Shown in pieces: positions 53,371-63,294 of a stretch of DNA of 64,000 nucleotides. The notes below the pieces were generated by a model. That model had not been told where the DNA came from. It did no database searches and was given only the letters and a program-made list of their open reading frames with translations. The DNA comes from Nitrosomonas sp. (GTDB taxonomy: Bacteria; Pseudomonadota; Gammaproteobacteria; Burkholderiales; Nitrosomonadaceae): positions 1 through 64,000 of the forward strand of contig JAIETK010000015.1 in NCBI GenBank assembly GCA_019745325.1. Reading direction: 5' to 3'. A program made the position numbers and the translations under genes. The first letter of the stretch is position 1. Each line of letters begins with the position of its first letter.

Positions 53371-54717
53371 ATGAATCTATTTCCGATTACCGGTCTTGCA
53401 CGCAAGGTCTTGACCGTCAGCGAATTAAATAGCAGTACCCGGCAATTTCTGGAGCAGAATATTCCATTATTGTGGGTGAAAGGTGAAATTTCCAATTTGA
53501 AATGTTACCAATCCGGTCATTGGTATTTTTCGCTGAAAGACGCCGAAGCTCAGGTGAGATGCGTGCTGTTCAGCCATAAGAATCGATATTTCGATTGGCA
53601 GCCCAAGGATGGCATGCAAGTGGAAGTGCTGGCGTTAGTCACGTTATACGAACCCCGCGGCGATTATCAGCTAAATGTTGAAACCATCCGGAAAGCCGGC
53701 CAAGGCGAATTATTCGAAGCTTTCGAGAAACTTAAAGCCAAGCTGGAGCAGGCCGGTTTTTTTAACCCAGAAAGAAAAAAAAAGCTGCCGGCGTTTCCAA
53801 AACAAATCGGCATTATTACATCACTCGATACTGCAGCGTTGCGAGATGTGCTTTCAACTTTACGCCGGCGCATGCCTTCATTGCCGGTTATTATTTATCC
53901 GTCATTGGTGCAAGGGAAAGCTGCCGCCGCCAGTATTGCCGACGCTATTAAAATTGCCGTGTTGCGCAACGAATGCGATGTACTGATCGTGTGCCGCGGC
54001 GGGGGAAATATTGAAGATTTATGGACGTTTAATGAAGAAATCGTCGCACTGGCGATTGCAGCAAGCTCAATACCCATTGTCAGCGGCGTCGGTCATGAAA
54101 CAGACTTCACAATTACGGATTTTGTTGCGGATATTCGCGCACCGACGCCAACGGCCGCCGCCGAGTTAGTCAGCAAAGACCGGGGCGAATTATATCGCCA
54201 TCTGAGTACGATCCGCCAACGCATGTTCCGCATGACCTTACATAGCCTCGAACGAGCCATGCAGCACGTGGATATGATGTCGCACCGTTTGATTTACCCC
54301 GGTCACCGGATTCAACAACAATTTTTTCATTTGCAATATTTGCAGGATCGGCTCAACAAGATCTGCGCACATTCCATGGAAAAAAACCACTGGGTATTAC
54401 TTGGATTCAACCAACGGCTAGTTAACACAATTACTCGTTTCGTCCAATGGGAGCAACAACATCAAGTATTAACAGCGCGCTTCTGCAGAGCTTTCTCCTT
54501 CTATTTCGAATCACGTTCGGTCAGGTTAACGCATATTCAAGCGCAATTATTACAGTTAAATCCGCAATCGGTCCTAGAGCGTGGGTATAGCATTTCATTT
54601 TCAGAGACAGGCACGATCATCCGGAACAGCAAACAAATTCAATGCGGCAAAAAAATTCAGGTAAAATTCGCGCACGGCATGTGCGAAGCGGATGTTTCCA
54701 GCATCAAGAATTCTTAG
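53371..54717 (+). CDS. xseA: Exodeoxyribonuclease VII large subunit
   Basis: 448 residues. An N-terminal OB-fold (WVKGEISNLKCYQSGHWYFSLKD) precedes the catalytic domain with SLDTAALRDVLSTLRRR, CRGGGNIEDLWTFN and GHETDFTITDFVAD followed by the PTPTAAAE segment. A long coiled-coil region and a C-terminal strand motif LERGYSISF follow. With XseB it degrades single-stranded DNA from both ends. The small subunit gene is not adjacent. Confidence 0.96.
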   Translation: MNLFPITGLARKVLTVSELNSSTRQFLEQNIPLLWVKGEISNLKCYQSGHWYFSLKDAEAQVRCVLFSHKNRYFDWQPKDGMQVEVLALVTLYEPRGDYQLNVETIRKAGQGELFEAFEKLKAKLEQAGFFNPERKKKLPAFPKQIGIITSLDTAALRDVLSTLRRRMPSLPVIIYPSLVQGKAAAASIADAIKIAVLRNECDVLIVCRGGGNIEDLWTFNEEIVALAIAASSIPIVSGVGHETDFTITDFVADIRAPTPTAAAELVSKDRGELYRHLSTIRQRMFRMTLHSLERAMQHVDMMSHRLIYPGHRIQQQFFHLQYLQDRLNKICAHSMEKNHWVLLGFNQRLVNTITRFVQWEQQHQVLTARFCRAFSFYFESRSVRLTHIQAQLLQLNPQSVLERGYSISFSETGTIIRNSKQIQCGKKIQVKFAHGMCEADVSSIKNS

Positions 54718-54771
54718 CCGGCATAGACAGGACAGTCCAATTTTCTTTTTGTCAAAAATAATGAGATTTCA

Positions 54772-55146
54772 ATGCCTAAAACTTTTCTGATACTAGGTGC
54801 GCTAAATATTTTCTTCTGCATAGCACTGGGTGCTTTTGGCGCCCACGGCTTGAGAAACTTCCTCTCGGCAGACATGCTGGCGGTTTATCACACCGGTGTA
54901 CAGTACCATTTCTATCATGCCTTCGGCATACTTGTTAGCGGCTTGCTTTTACTGCATTTCCCGAATTCACGCTTTATCCGGATAGCCGCCTGGTTGATGA
55001 TGATCGGGATCATTCTATTCAGCTTCAGCCTTTATGCGCTGAGCCTCACAGGTACGCGCGCGCTTGGTATGATTACACCGTTCGGCGGGGTTTCATTCCT
55101 TACCGCTTGGGCACTACTTGCGTATGCGATTTGGAAAAATAAATAG
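54772..55146 (+). CDS. DUF423 (YgdD-family) inner-membrane protein
   Basis: 124 residues with four membrane helices. The first contains the family hallmark LGAFGAHGL, followed by YHTGVQYHFYHAFG; the end is TPFGGVSFLTAWALLAYAI. Function unknown in spite of wide distribution. It lies 54 bases after xseA. Confidence 0.9.
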   Translation: MPKTFLILGALNIFFCIALGAFGAHGLRNFLSADMLAVYHTGVQYHFYHAFGILVSGLLLLHFPNSRFIRIAAWLMMIGIILFSFSLYALSLTGTRALGMITPFGGVSFLTAWALLAYAIWKNK

Positions 55147-55190
55147 TCGGGCGCCACGCCAACCTGTTTAATCTTTTTTTTGATCCGATA

Positions 55191-55210
55191 CCTCGCCCTT
55201 TTGGGCGAGG
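55191..55210. terminator. Stem-loop between convergent genes
   Basis: CCTCGCCC - TTTT - GGGCGAGG, a perfect 8-bp GC-rich hairpin between the DUF423 gene and the small secreted protein gene. Neither side has a directly adjacent U-tract, so it is a likely but unproven bidirectional terminator. Confidence 0.55.
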
Positions 55211-55220
55211 CGCTATTTGG

Positions 55221-55571
55221 TTATTTGGTTTTCTCCGCTATTTTCCGGTGAACAGCCGCCATTTCCTTATTACGCTCTACCGCTTTTTCATATTCTCGTA
55301 ATAACGCTTCATGATGTGAATGAAAATCTTGACCAATCCGGCCGTAGTATTCACTATGATCGCTATACTCTTTTAGTAATTCTTTTTGTTTCTCCGCTTT
55401 CGCGTTCATTTCTTGAGCTTCTTTTTCATACATTTCAGCTAATCCGATATGATCAAACTTGGTTTTAGCTTGAGCTTCAGCTTTATCCATTTTCCCTAAT
55501 TCTGCAAACGATACGTTTGAAATGGATAAAGCAAAAGTAACCAGTATTGCAATCAATAGCTTTGTTTTCAT
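55221..55571 (-). CDS. Small secreted coiled-coil protein, function unknown
   Basis: 116 residues. A signal peptide ends at SFA (about residue 23). The mature part is highly charged and helical (AEMYEKEAQEMNAKAEKQKELLKEY, EYEKAVERNKEMAAVHRKI), probably a coiled coil in the periplasm. GAGGAGACTTGTC precedes the ATG. No enzymatic motif is seen and no family could be named. Confidence 0.75.
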   Translation of the reverse strand: MKTKLLIAILVTFALSISNVSFAELGKMDKAEAQAKTKFDHIGLAEMYEKEAQEMNAKAEKQKELLKEYSDHSEYYGRIGQDFHSHHEALLREYEKAVERNKEMAAVHRKIAEKTK

Positions 55572-55723
55572 GACAAGTCTCCTCGATTTGATAAATAATA
55601 AGCACGCTCCAGTGCTACTATGGACATTTGACGAGCTGAGCTATTTCATAATAGCAAACTTTGTAAAATCCACAAACGCTTAATGGATAATCCGCGAGAT
55701 CAGTTTGATTGTAAAATTCTAAA

Positions 55724-56197
55724 ATGAGATTACTATTTTTATTTATTCTGCTTTGCTGTATCTGCCTTCTCGGTTATGCGCAATACTTACAGCATATGGA
55801 AAAATTGCTGCCCTGCCCATTGTGTGTGGCGCAACGCTTGGCTTATTGGTTATTGGGATTAACTGCACTACTGGCATTTCTTCATACCCCCCAAGGAGTC
55901 GGGCGCCGCATTTACGGTTTTTTGATGGTTGCATTTGCACTAACGGGAGCAGTCATCGCCGCACGCCACGCGTGGCTGATACGTTATCCGGAGGCTTTTG
56001 AATGCGGTATCAGCGCGGAAGAAGCTTTTTTGAATTCTTTGCCTATTGCTGAATGGTGGCCTGGCATGTTTGAAGCCAATGGAGATTGTGCAAATGTTGA
56101 TTGGGAATTTCTATCGTTGACTATACCTGATTGGTCGCTTGTAGCTTTTGCAATTCTTGCGCTCTCTGCACTTTATGCATGCTTCGCCAAGAAATAG
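55724..56197 (+). CDS. dsbB: Disulfide bond formation protein DsbB
   Basis: 157 residues, four membrane helices. The quinone-linked cysteine pair is CPLC (LLPCPLCVAQRL) in the first periplasmic loop; the second pair is in FECGISAEE and NGDCANV in the second loop. It reoxidises periplasmic DsbA and passes electrons to quinone. Convergent with xerD, only 6 bases apart. Confidence 0.94.
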   Translation: MRLLFLFILLCCICLLGYAQYLQHMEKLLPCPLCVAQRLAYWLLGLTALLAFLHTPQGVGRRIYGFLMVAFALTGAVIAARHAWLIRYPEAFECGISAEEAFLNSLPIAEWWPGMFEANGDCANVDWEFLSLTIPDWSLVAFAILALSALYACFAKK

Positions 56198-56203
56198 CTT
56201 ATT

Positions 56204-57121
56204 TTAGCCACGTGGATGGTGGCTTGCGTGCAATTGTTTTAGCCGTTCTCGTGCAATATGCGTGTAAATCTGCGTGGTTGAAATGTCTGCATGCCCCAAC
56301 AATAACTGCACAACCCGTAAATCCGCTCCATGATTCAGCAGATGAGTAGCGAACGCATGACGTAATGTATGTGGGGAAAGCTGCTTGGTAATACCAACTT
56401 GCTGAGCATAACGTTTAATGAGGTACCAGAATGCTTGCCGTGTCATCGCTGCACCACGGGTAGTGACAAATATCGTATCAGTCACAATGCCATTCAACAA
56501 CACTGCTCTAGCTTCTCTCGTATAACGATTGAGCCACTCGAGCGCTTCTTCTCCTAAAGGCGCAAGCCGTTCCTTTCTGCCTTTACCCATAACCCGCAAA
56601 ACGCCCATGTCCATGCTAACTTGCGAGTACCTGAGATTAATCAATTCCGATACGCGTAACCCGCTCGCATACAAAACCTCCAGCATTGCACGGTCACGTA
56701 AACCTAATGGCAATCCGAGATCCGGAGCGCTCAACAGCAATTCCACCTCATTTTCTGAAAGACTATCTGGTAAATGGCGTTGCAGCTTAGGGGTTTCGAT
56801 GTTTAAACTGGGATCGCTGGAGATTTTTCCTTGGCGCAGCAAAAAACGATAAAAACGCTTTAAACTCGACAATTCTCGACTTGTTGTGCTGGCTTTCATT
56901 TTTGCAGTGACTCTTGATGCAAGAAACTCAAGCAGATCAGAATGTGTCGCTTCCGTTAGTATGCCATTGCCTTGATTACGCTTTCTTAACCATTCTCCGA
57001 AAAGCTGCAAATCATTCCGGTAGCTATCGAGTGTATTTCGGGACAAGCCATCTTCCAGCCATAGTGCATCCGAGAACTCATCCAGTAAACTGGCATTAGT
57101 ATTAGATTCAGGCGCTCTCAT
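56204..57121 (-). CDS. xerD: Tyrosine recombinase XerD
   Basis: 305 residues from ATG 57121, which overlaps the ogt stop by 14 bases; a start at 57169 would lie further inside ogt. An N-terminal SAM-like core-binding domain precedes the catalytic domain with Arg in ASGLRVSELI, HTLRHAFATHLL, LLGHADISTTQIYTHI and the nucleophile tyrosine in that last segment. With XerC it resolves chromosome dimers at dif. XerC versus XerD cannot be separated with full certainty, but the ogt neighbour favours xerD. Confidence 0.9.
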   Translation of the reverse strand: MRAPESNTNASLLDEFSDALWLEDGLSRNTLDSYRNDLQLFGEWLRKRNQGNGILTEATHSDLLEFLASRVTAKMKASTTSRELSSLKRFYRFLLRQGKISSDPSLNIETPKLQRHLPDSLSENEVELLLSAPDLGLPLGLRDRAMLEVLYASGLRVSELINLRYSQVSMDMGVLRVMGKGRKERLAPLGEEALEWLNRYTREARAVLLNGIVTDTIFVTTRGAAMTRQAFWYLIKRYAQQVGITKQLSPHTLRHAFATHLLNHGADLRVVQLLLGHADISTTQIYTHIARERLKQLHASHHPRG

Positions 57122-57614
57122 GGGATAATAACCAGCGTTTGATCTCGAGCGGATTGCCATCACTTGCATTCATAAAACCTCCCAATCCACCATTTTTGGA
57201 TATTACTCGGTGACAAGGTATGACGATAGGAATCCTATTAGCGCCGCAGGCCCGTCCCACTGCTCTTGGTGCTGAATGAAGTTGCGCCGCTATCTCTGCA
57301 TAACTGCTTGTTTGTCCGCTTGGAATAGCCATAATGGCTTTCCAAACGCGTTGTTGATGTGCCGTACCGCCAATATGCAAACTTAAGTCAAATTTGTAAT
57401 CGGGTTCCGTCAAATACGCTGTTAATTGCCTGCACACTTCCTTAGCCAGTAAGGTTTGCGGAGGTAATGTTGACGTATCGAGCGGCAAATAATCAATGTC
57501 AGTCAACCAGTCTTCATCTGTTCTGATGCCTAAAATAGCGAATGGAGTAGCTATCTTGGCCTGATAAATTCTCGTTAAAGGCTTCGCTTCCTGATTCTTC
57601 TTTTGCTTGATCAC
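57108..57614 (-). CDS. ogt: Methylated-DNA-protein-cysteine methyltransferase
   Basis: 168 residues. The active-site motif IPCHRVI carries the acceptor cysteine, and RVWKAIMAIPSGQTSSYAEIA is the DNA-binding helix-turn-helix region with the arginine finger segment ACGANRIP. It removes methyl groups from O6-methylguanine in a suicide reaction. Translationally coupled with xerD. Confidence 0.94.
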   Translation of the reverse strand: MIKQKKNQEAKPLTRIYQAKIATPFAILGIRTDEDWLTDIDYLPLDTSTLPPQTLLAKEVCRQLTAYLTEPDYKFDLSLHIGGTAHQQRVWKAIMAIPSGQTSSYAEIAAQLHSAPRAVGRACGANRIPIVIPCHRVISKNGGLGGFMNASDGNPLEIKRWLLSHESA

Positions 57615-57766
57615 TGTTTGCCTATATTAATTATCGAAAATAAAGAAAAAATATCACTCTTTATCCTTCAAAGTGGACATTCAGAATCAATAGAAGTTTC
57701 AGTTCCGGTTCTTGACCTTCCAGTCAATAATCTTCGCTGAAAGTGACATTGACTAAAGATCGAGAA

Positions 57767-59677
57767 TCACGATTTCGACAATAATAACTCGTTAAGTCTT
57801 TTAACAAACGCAACCGGATCTTCGAGCTGACCTCCTTCCGCCAACAAGGCTTGATCGAATAATAAATGACACCAATCCTGGAAATTGTCCACTTCGGTTT
57901 TTAATTTCTGCACCATCGGATGTTGCGGATTAATTTCCAAAATTGGTTTGGTATGCTGTACTTTCTGCCCGGCTGATTTCAATAATCTTTCTAAATTACC
58001 CCCCATATCGTAGGTATCTGCAACCAAACAGGCTGGAGATTCCGTCAGGCGGAACGTAACGCGTACGTCTTTTACTTGTTCGCTGAGAGTTTCTTTCATT
58101 TTGTCGGCCAGTTCCTGGAATGCGCTAGTTTCTTTAGCCTGTTCCTCTTTTTCAGCAGCATCTTCCAATGCGCCCAAGTCCAGGCCACCTTTAGCGACTG
58201 ATTGCAACGGTTTTCCTTCAAATTCCGTTAAATTGCTAACCAGCCACTCATCCACTCGATCAGACAACAATAGCACTTCGATTCCTTTTTTACGGAAAAC
58301 TTCGAGATGGGGGCTGTTTTTGGCCGCTTTTAGGCTATCGGCAGTCACATAGTAGATTTTTTCCTGCCCCTCTTTCATCCGCTGAATGTATGTCTCTAGC
58401 GAAACTGCTGGTTCATCGATTTCACTATGCGTTGTAACAAAGCGTAGCAATCTGGCAATTCGATCACGATTCGCATAGTCTTCACCAATGCCTTCTTTGA
58501 GCACTTGCCCAAATTCACGATAAAACGTTCTGTATTTCTCTTTTCCTTGTTCTTCTTCATTCTTCGATAGCTCATCAATCAACCCCAGCACTTTCTTCAC
58601 AACACCGGCTCTGATTGAATCGATATCTTTGGATTCTTGCAGGATCTCACGCGACACATTCAATGGTAGATTATTTGAATCAATCACTCCACGAACAAAA
58701 CGCAAATAATTCGGTAACAGTTTCTCTGCATCATCCATGATAAATACTCTTTGGACATAGAGCTTAATACCATGGCGGCGTTCGCGATCAAACAAATCAA
58801 ATGGCGCACGCGCCGGAATATAAAGTAACTGTGTGTATTCCTGTTTACCTTCAACACGTGCATGCACATAGGTAAGCGGTGGTTCAAAATCATGAGCGAC
58901 ATGCTTATAGAACTCGTCATATTGCTCCGCAGTTATTTCGTTCTTTGGCCGCGCCCATAAAGCATTAGCTTGATTAATGGTTTCGTCTTCATCAACAATT
59001 TTGTTCTGTTTTTCTTCCGGCGACCATTCTTCCTTCTTCATGACGATTGGTAAGGTAATATGGTCGGAATATTTGCGGATAATGTTGCGAATACGCATGC
59101 CATTGAGAAACTCATCTTCATCTTTGCGTAAATGCAAAGTAATGTCCGTACCGCGTCCAGGTTTTTCAATTGTTTCAAGCGTATAATCACCCTCACCGCT
59201 CGATTCCCAACGCACGCCATGCTCGGAAGTTAGTCCGGCCCTTCTGGTAATTAAAGTAACTTTATCAGCGATGATAAAAGCTGAATAAAATCCGACGCCG
59301 AATTGCCCAATTAAATGCGCATCCTTGACTTGATCTCCGGTTAATGAATTGAAAAATTCACGTGTTCCCGATTTTGCGATCGTACCGATATGATCAATAA
59401 CTTCCTGGCGAGACATACCAATTCCGTTGTCCGAAATAGTAATGGTTCGCTCGCTACTATCATAACTCACACGAATTTTAAGATCGGAGTCAGACTCGTA
59501 GAGTGCTGGGTCGGTCAACCCCTCAAAACGTAATTTGTCCGCCGCATCGGACGCATTTGAAATCAATTCCCGCAGAAAAATTTCCTTATTGCTATATAAG
59601 GAATGTATCATCAGCTTTAATAGCTGTTTTGCTTCTGCCTGAAAATTTAATTGTTCTTTGGATGTTCCAAGTTGCAC
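57767..59677 (-). CDS. htpG: Chaperone HtpG (Hsp90)
   Basis: 636 residues from GTG 59677, with GGAGG 8 bases upstream. The N-terminal GHKL ATPase has [29 protein letters not shown] and [15 protein letters not shown]; the middle domain includes [11 protein letters not shown] and [15 protein letters not shown]; the C-terminal dimerisation domain ends near 636. It is an ATP-driven cytosolic chaperone. A strong sigma-32 promoter lies 34-61 bases upstream of its start, so heat-shock induction is expected. Confidence 0.97.
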   Translation of the reverse strand: MQLGTSKEQLNFQAEAKQLLKLMIHSLYSNKEIFLRELISNASDAADKLRFEGLTDPALYESDSDLKIRVSYDSSERTITISDNGIGMSRQEVIDHIGTIAKSGTREFFNSLTGDQVKDAHLIGQFGVGFYSAFIIADKVTLITRRAGLTSEHGVRWESSGEGDYTLETIEKPGRGTDITLHLRKDEDEFLNGMRIRNIIRKYSDHITLPIVMKKEEWSPEEKQNKIVDEDETINQANALWARPKNEITAEQYDEFYKHVAHDFEPPLTYVHARVEGKQEYTQLLYIPARAPFDLFDRERRHGIKLYVQRVFIMDDAEKLLPNYLRFVRGVIDSNNLPLNVSREILQESKDIDSIRAGVVKKVLGLIDELSKNEEEQGKEKYRTFYREFGQVLKEGIGEDYANRDRIARLLRFVTTHSEIDEPAVSLETYIQRMKEGQEKIYYVTADSLKAAKNSPHLEVFRKKGIEVLLLSDRVDEWLVSNLTEFEGKPLQSVAKGGLDLGALEDAAEKEEQAKETSAFQELADKMKETLSEQVKDVRVTFRLTESPACLVADTYDMGGNLERLLKSAGQKVQHTKPILEINPQHPMVQKLKTEVDNFQDWCHLLFDQALLAEGGQLEDPVAFVKRLNELLLSKS

Positions 59678-59710
59678 AATACGCCTCCATGAAATAAATG
59701 TTTTCGAACA

Positions 59711-59738
59711 AGATGGGGATCATAGTAGCAATTTCAAG
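59711..59738 (-). promoter_or_regulatory. Sigma-32 heat-shock promoter of htpG
   Basis: On the reverse strand CTTGAAA (59732-59738) and CCCCATCT (59711-59718) are separated by 13 bases, matching the RpoH consensus CTTGAAA-N(11-16)-CCCCATNT at every defined base. The -10 element ends 34 bases before the htpG start codon. Confidence 0.93.
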
Positions 59739-60227
59739 TTATCAATTAACCAATATTGCCGTTATCGAGAAAAAATCACCCAGAATCTAAGATATAAAAT
59801 CTTAGAGTCCACACTTATATCAGCAGAAATACTTCAATAGCAATTGAAACGAGCTTAAGGAAGCGCTGATTAATTCAGCGAACGAGAGAAGCACGAGGCG
59901 CACGGAACGCAGCGATCGAGACATATCAACAAGATAGGCGAGGGTGCGAGTACCGCGTAACGAAGTGATTCGCTCGTGCAGTCAATTAATCAGCGTTTTC
60001 TTAAGAAACTAAGAATAGGTATACAGCAGTCGAAGAAGGTAACGCGCGCTCAAGATAGCTAATTTTTAAGGGAAACACCGATAAATTGACTGGGCAAGGG
60101 ACTTGCCACATTAGATGGCACTTAAAATCCACTTATTGTATTGATATTCGGAGTTTCTTGATGCTTTAGCAGCCTTGCATTGCATCTCGCCCGGCGAATT
60201 AACAACGCTTTAGCTATCCGTTTTCGA
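59739..60227. other. Intergenic region between htpG and nuoN
   Basis: About 490 bases with no supported gene. It contains the 152-base palindrome-ended repeat described separately. The part from 60006 to 60227 shows no recognisable element. Confidence 0.45.
59854..60005. mobile_element. MITE-like repeat with imperfect inverted ends
   Basis: The ends read CTTAAGGAAGCGCTGATTAA at left and, complementary at right, CTTAAGAAAACGCTGATTAA, continuing with TT in both: 20 of 22 positions pair. The GC-richer interior (GAGGCGCACGGAACGCAGCG) contrasts with the AT-rich flanks and has no coding capacity. A non-autonomous transposable or interspersed repeat is the simplest reading. Confidence 0.65.
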
Positions 60228-61673
60228 TCACATTGAATTTTGAATTGCGTAAAGACTTAATCCCATCAGTGCCTGAGGAAATAAACCAAGAGCCAAAACA
60301 GCCAAGCCATTTGCACTTAATAGGATTTTTACATCACTATTGGGCATTAACGGCTCATCGGTCTCTGGTTCATCAAAGTACATCAATTTAATGATACGCA
60401 AGTAATAAAATGCGCCAATTAAAGAAAACAGAACGGCTACAACCGCTAACCATACAAAACCAGCATTCACTACAGCTTGCAGCACAGCAAATTTTGCATA
60501 AAAACCAATCATCGGTGGAATTCCAGCCAAAGAAAGCATCAATAATAGTGTTATAAATGCATACCATGCATTTCTTTTGCTCAATCCTTTAAAATCATTG
60601 ATATCGTCAGCCTCGAACCCACTTCTGCACAACACCATGATCATTGCAAAAGTACCTAGCGTCATCAATACATAAGCAATCACATAAAAAAGAGCAGAGC
60701 TATAACCATTTGAGTCCGCGCTAATAAAACCCAACAGCAAAAAACCCATGTGAGAAATAGTTGAATACGCGAGCATCCGTTTGATATTCGCTTGGGCTAT
60801 CGCTGCAATATTTCCAACTGCCATTGATAAAACCGCCAATATCACCAGCATGCCTTGCCAATCCGCTACCATTTCCCCCATGCCTTCAACCAGTAATCGC
60901 ATCACAAATCCAAATGCAGCCAATTTAGGTGCGGAGCCAATAAATAATGTGACTGCAGTGGGAGAACCTTGATATACATCCGGCGCCCACATATGGAAAG
61001 GCGCCGCGCTTAATTTGAAACTGATGCCAGCGACAATGAATACCAAACCAATTACTAAGACTTCTCTACTACTTGCTTCACTTTGAATAATTTGAGTAAG
61101 CTGTGAAACATGTAATGTTCCCGTTGCGCCGTAGACCAACGACATGCCATACAGCAGAAATCCTGATGCCAGAGCGCCCAATACAAAGAACTTCATCGCC
61201 GCTTCCGTAGCTATCTGTGATTCACGTCGAAGCGCAACCAATGCATACAGGGAAAGCGACAATAATTCCAATCCTATGTAGAGCGTGAGAAAATGACTGG
61301 CAGATATCATAACCATCATGCCCAATGTTGCAAAAAGGATCAAACTAAAGAACTCTCCACGCAACATGCCTCGATCGCTGATATAGGAATGCGAATATAT
61401 CAACACTGCCGATACCGTTCCATACACCATTAACTTAAGAATATCCGCCATTGCATCATCCACATACATACCAGAGAACGTATGGTTCACTTCTGTGGAG
61501 AAAGATATAAAAGTCAGCAGTGCGCATCCGAACAATGTAATTTGTGTCAACAGATAAGCCACATGGCGTCGGTTATCCCCTGCAGTTAAATCAGCCAACA
61601 TTACTACACACACCATAATGAGCATAAAGATCTCTGAGGAAGCCGGTGCGAAATCAGGTGGTATGAAATTCAT
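60228..61673 (-). CDS. nuoN: NADH-quinone oxidoreductase subunit N
   Basis: 481 residues with about 14 membrane helices, an antiporter-type complex I subunit. Characteristic segments are [16 protein letters not shown], a [17 protein letters not shown] loop that includes a key lysine, and [13 protein letters not shown]. It forms part of the proton-pumping membrane arm. Last gene of the nuoL-M-N run, 42 bases after nuoM. Confidence 0.96.
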   Translation of the reverse strand: MNFIPPDFAPASSEIFMLIMVCVVMLADLTAGDNRRHVAYLLTQITLFGCALLTFISFSTEVNHTFSGMYVDDAMADILKLMVYGTVSAVLIYSHSYISDRGMLRGEFFSLILFATLGMMVMISASHFLTLYIGLELLSLSLYALVALRRESQIATEAAMKFFVLGALASGFLLYGMSLVYGATGTLHVSQLTQIIQSEASSREVLVIGLVFIVAGISFKLSAAPFHMWAPDVYQGSPTAVTLFIGSAPKLAAFGFVMRLLVEGMGEMVADWQGMLVILAVLSMAVGNIAAIAQANIKRMLAYSTISHMGFLLLGFISADSNGYSSALFYVIAYVLMTLGTFAMIMVLCRSGFEADDINDFKGLSKRNAWYAFITLLLMLSLAGIPPMIGFYAKFAVLQAVVNAGFVWLAVVAVLFSLIGAFYYLRIIKLMYFDEPETDEPLMPNSDVKILLSANGLAVLALGLFPQALMGLSLYAIQNSM

Positions 61674-61715
61674 TAACTCTAAATCCTTATTGCTAGATAT
61701 CCTTTGAGATCACTA

Positions 61716-63200
61716 TTACAGTTTACTGGTGCTGACGTGTATTAATAAGTGATCAATCGTAGTATGCATGACTTCAACGAGTGGGAATGGATAGACGCCG
61801 ATCCATAGCACAAAAATGGCTAAAATTGCCAATATCATAAACTCGCGTTTTGAAATATCTTGCAATCCTTCCACAGCTGAATTAGCCACTGCACCAAATA
61901 TAACCCGCTTATACATCCATAATGTATAAGCTGCGCCAAAAATCAGAGTTGTAGCAGCCAAGAATGCGTACCAGAAATTAATCTGAATCGCGCTCATGAT
62001 AACCATAAACTCACCGACGAATCCGCTTGTTCCTGGAAGCCCGGCATTTGCCATCGCGAACAACATGAAAAAAGCTGCGAAAGCAGGCATCTTATTAACA
62101 ACTCCGCCATAATCCGCAATTTGGCGCGAATGCAATCGATCATATAATACACCTACACAAAGGAACATCGCACCGGAAATAAATCCATGCGAGATCATCT
62201 GCACCATGGCACCTTCGATGCCATAGGAGTTGAATAAGAAGAAACCTAAAGTGACAAACCCCATATGTGCAACTGATGAATAAGCTATCAGTTTTTTCAT
62301 GTCGGTTTGCATCAAAGCTATTAAACCAATGTAAACAACAGCAATTAATGACAAGACGATCATCATATCAGCTAAATAAACACTGGCATCCGGTGCAATT
62401 GGTAAAGAAAATCTTAAAAAACCATAACCACCCAATTTAAGCAAAATTGCAGCTAGAACGACTGAACCACCAGTAGGCGCTTCAACGTGCGCATCTGGCA
62501 GCCAGGTATGCACAGGCCACATCGGAACCTTAACTGCAAATGCCAACAGAAATGCGATAAATATGAATATTTGCGCTGTTAGTGGTATCGACAGCTTATG
62601 ATAGTCTTCAATTGAAAAACTTCCTTCAGACATCCCATATAAATAAATAAATGCGATGAGCATTAATAAGGAACCCAACAAAGTGTACAGAAAAAACTTG
62701 ATCGCAGCGTAAACCCTATTTGGGCCTCCCCAAATACCGATGATCAGAAACATCGGTATCAACGAGGCTTCCCAAAATACATAAAACAAAATTGCATCCA
62801 GAGAAGAAAAAACTCCATTTACAATTCCAGACATGACTAGAAAAGCCCCCATATATTGGGATACGCGCTGTTTAATGACTTCCCAACCTGCCACAACGAC
62901 TATGGGTGTTATAAAACAATTTAGTAAAATCAACGGCATTGAGATTCCGTCAATACCCACATGATAATAAACATTAAAACGCTCAAACCAGACATATTTT
63001 TCTTCAAATTGCATCGAACTGGTTGCAATGTCAAAGCCGCTATAAAGTGGGATTGCCACTAAAAAACCTAGTATCGATCCAACCAGAGAAATCCAACGGG
63101 CAATCTGGGCATTACTATCATTACCGGTCGCAAATACTGCGATACCAAAAATAATTGGCAGCCAAATAATTAAACTGAGTAGTGGGAATTCAAACGACAT
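61716..63200 (-). CDS. nuoM: NADH-quinone oxidoreductase subunit M
   Basis: 494 residues, antiporter-like complex I subunit. Visible hallmarks are NVYYHVGIDGISMPLILLN, FYVFWEASLIPMFLIIGIWG with its essential glutamate, VKVPMWPVHTWLPDAHVEAP and SSVAHMGFVTLGFF. Translocates protons in the inner-membrane arm. Located between nuoL and nuoN in the standard order. Confidence 0.97.
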   Translation of the reverse strand: MSFEFPLLSLIIWLPIIFGIAVFATGNDSNAQIARWISLVGSILGFLVAIPLYSGFDIATSSMQFEEKYVWFERFNVYYHVGIDGISMPLILLNCFITPIVVVAGWEVIKQRVSQYMGAFLVMSGIVNGVFSSLDAILFYVFWEASLIPMFLIIGIWGGPNRVYAAIKFFLYTLLGSLLMLIAFIYLYGMSEGSFSIEDYHKLSIPLTAQIFIFIAFLLAFAVKVPMWPVHTWLPDAHVEAPTGGSVVLAAILLKLGGYGFLRFSLPIAPDASVYLADMMIVLSLIAVVYIGLIALMQTDMKKLIAYSSVAHMGFVTLGFFLFNSYGIEGAMVQMISHGFISGAMFLCVGVLYDRLHSRQIADYGGVVNKMPAFAAFFMLFAMANAGLPGTSGFVGEFMVIMSAIQINFWYAFLAATTLIFGAAYTLWMYKRVIFGAVANSAVEGLQDISKREFMILAILAIFVLWIGVYPFPLVEVMHTTIDHLLIHVSTSKL

Positions 63201-63294
63201 TCTTATTCCGTTTTATTTATTAAAATCTTATGATTTTTCGATCGGTGCTAAATCCCATCATTGATGCCTGCTATGACATTATGAAATTGCAGAG

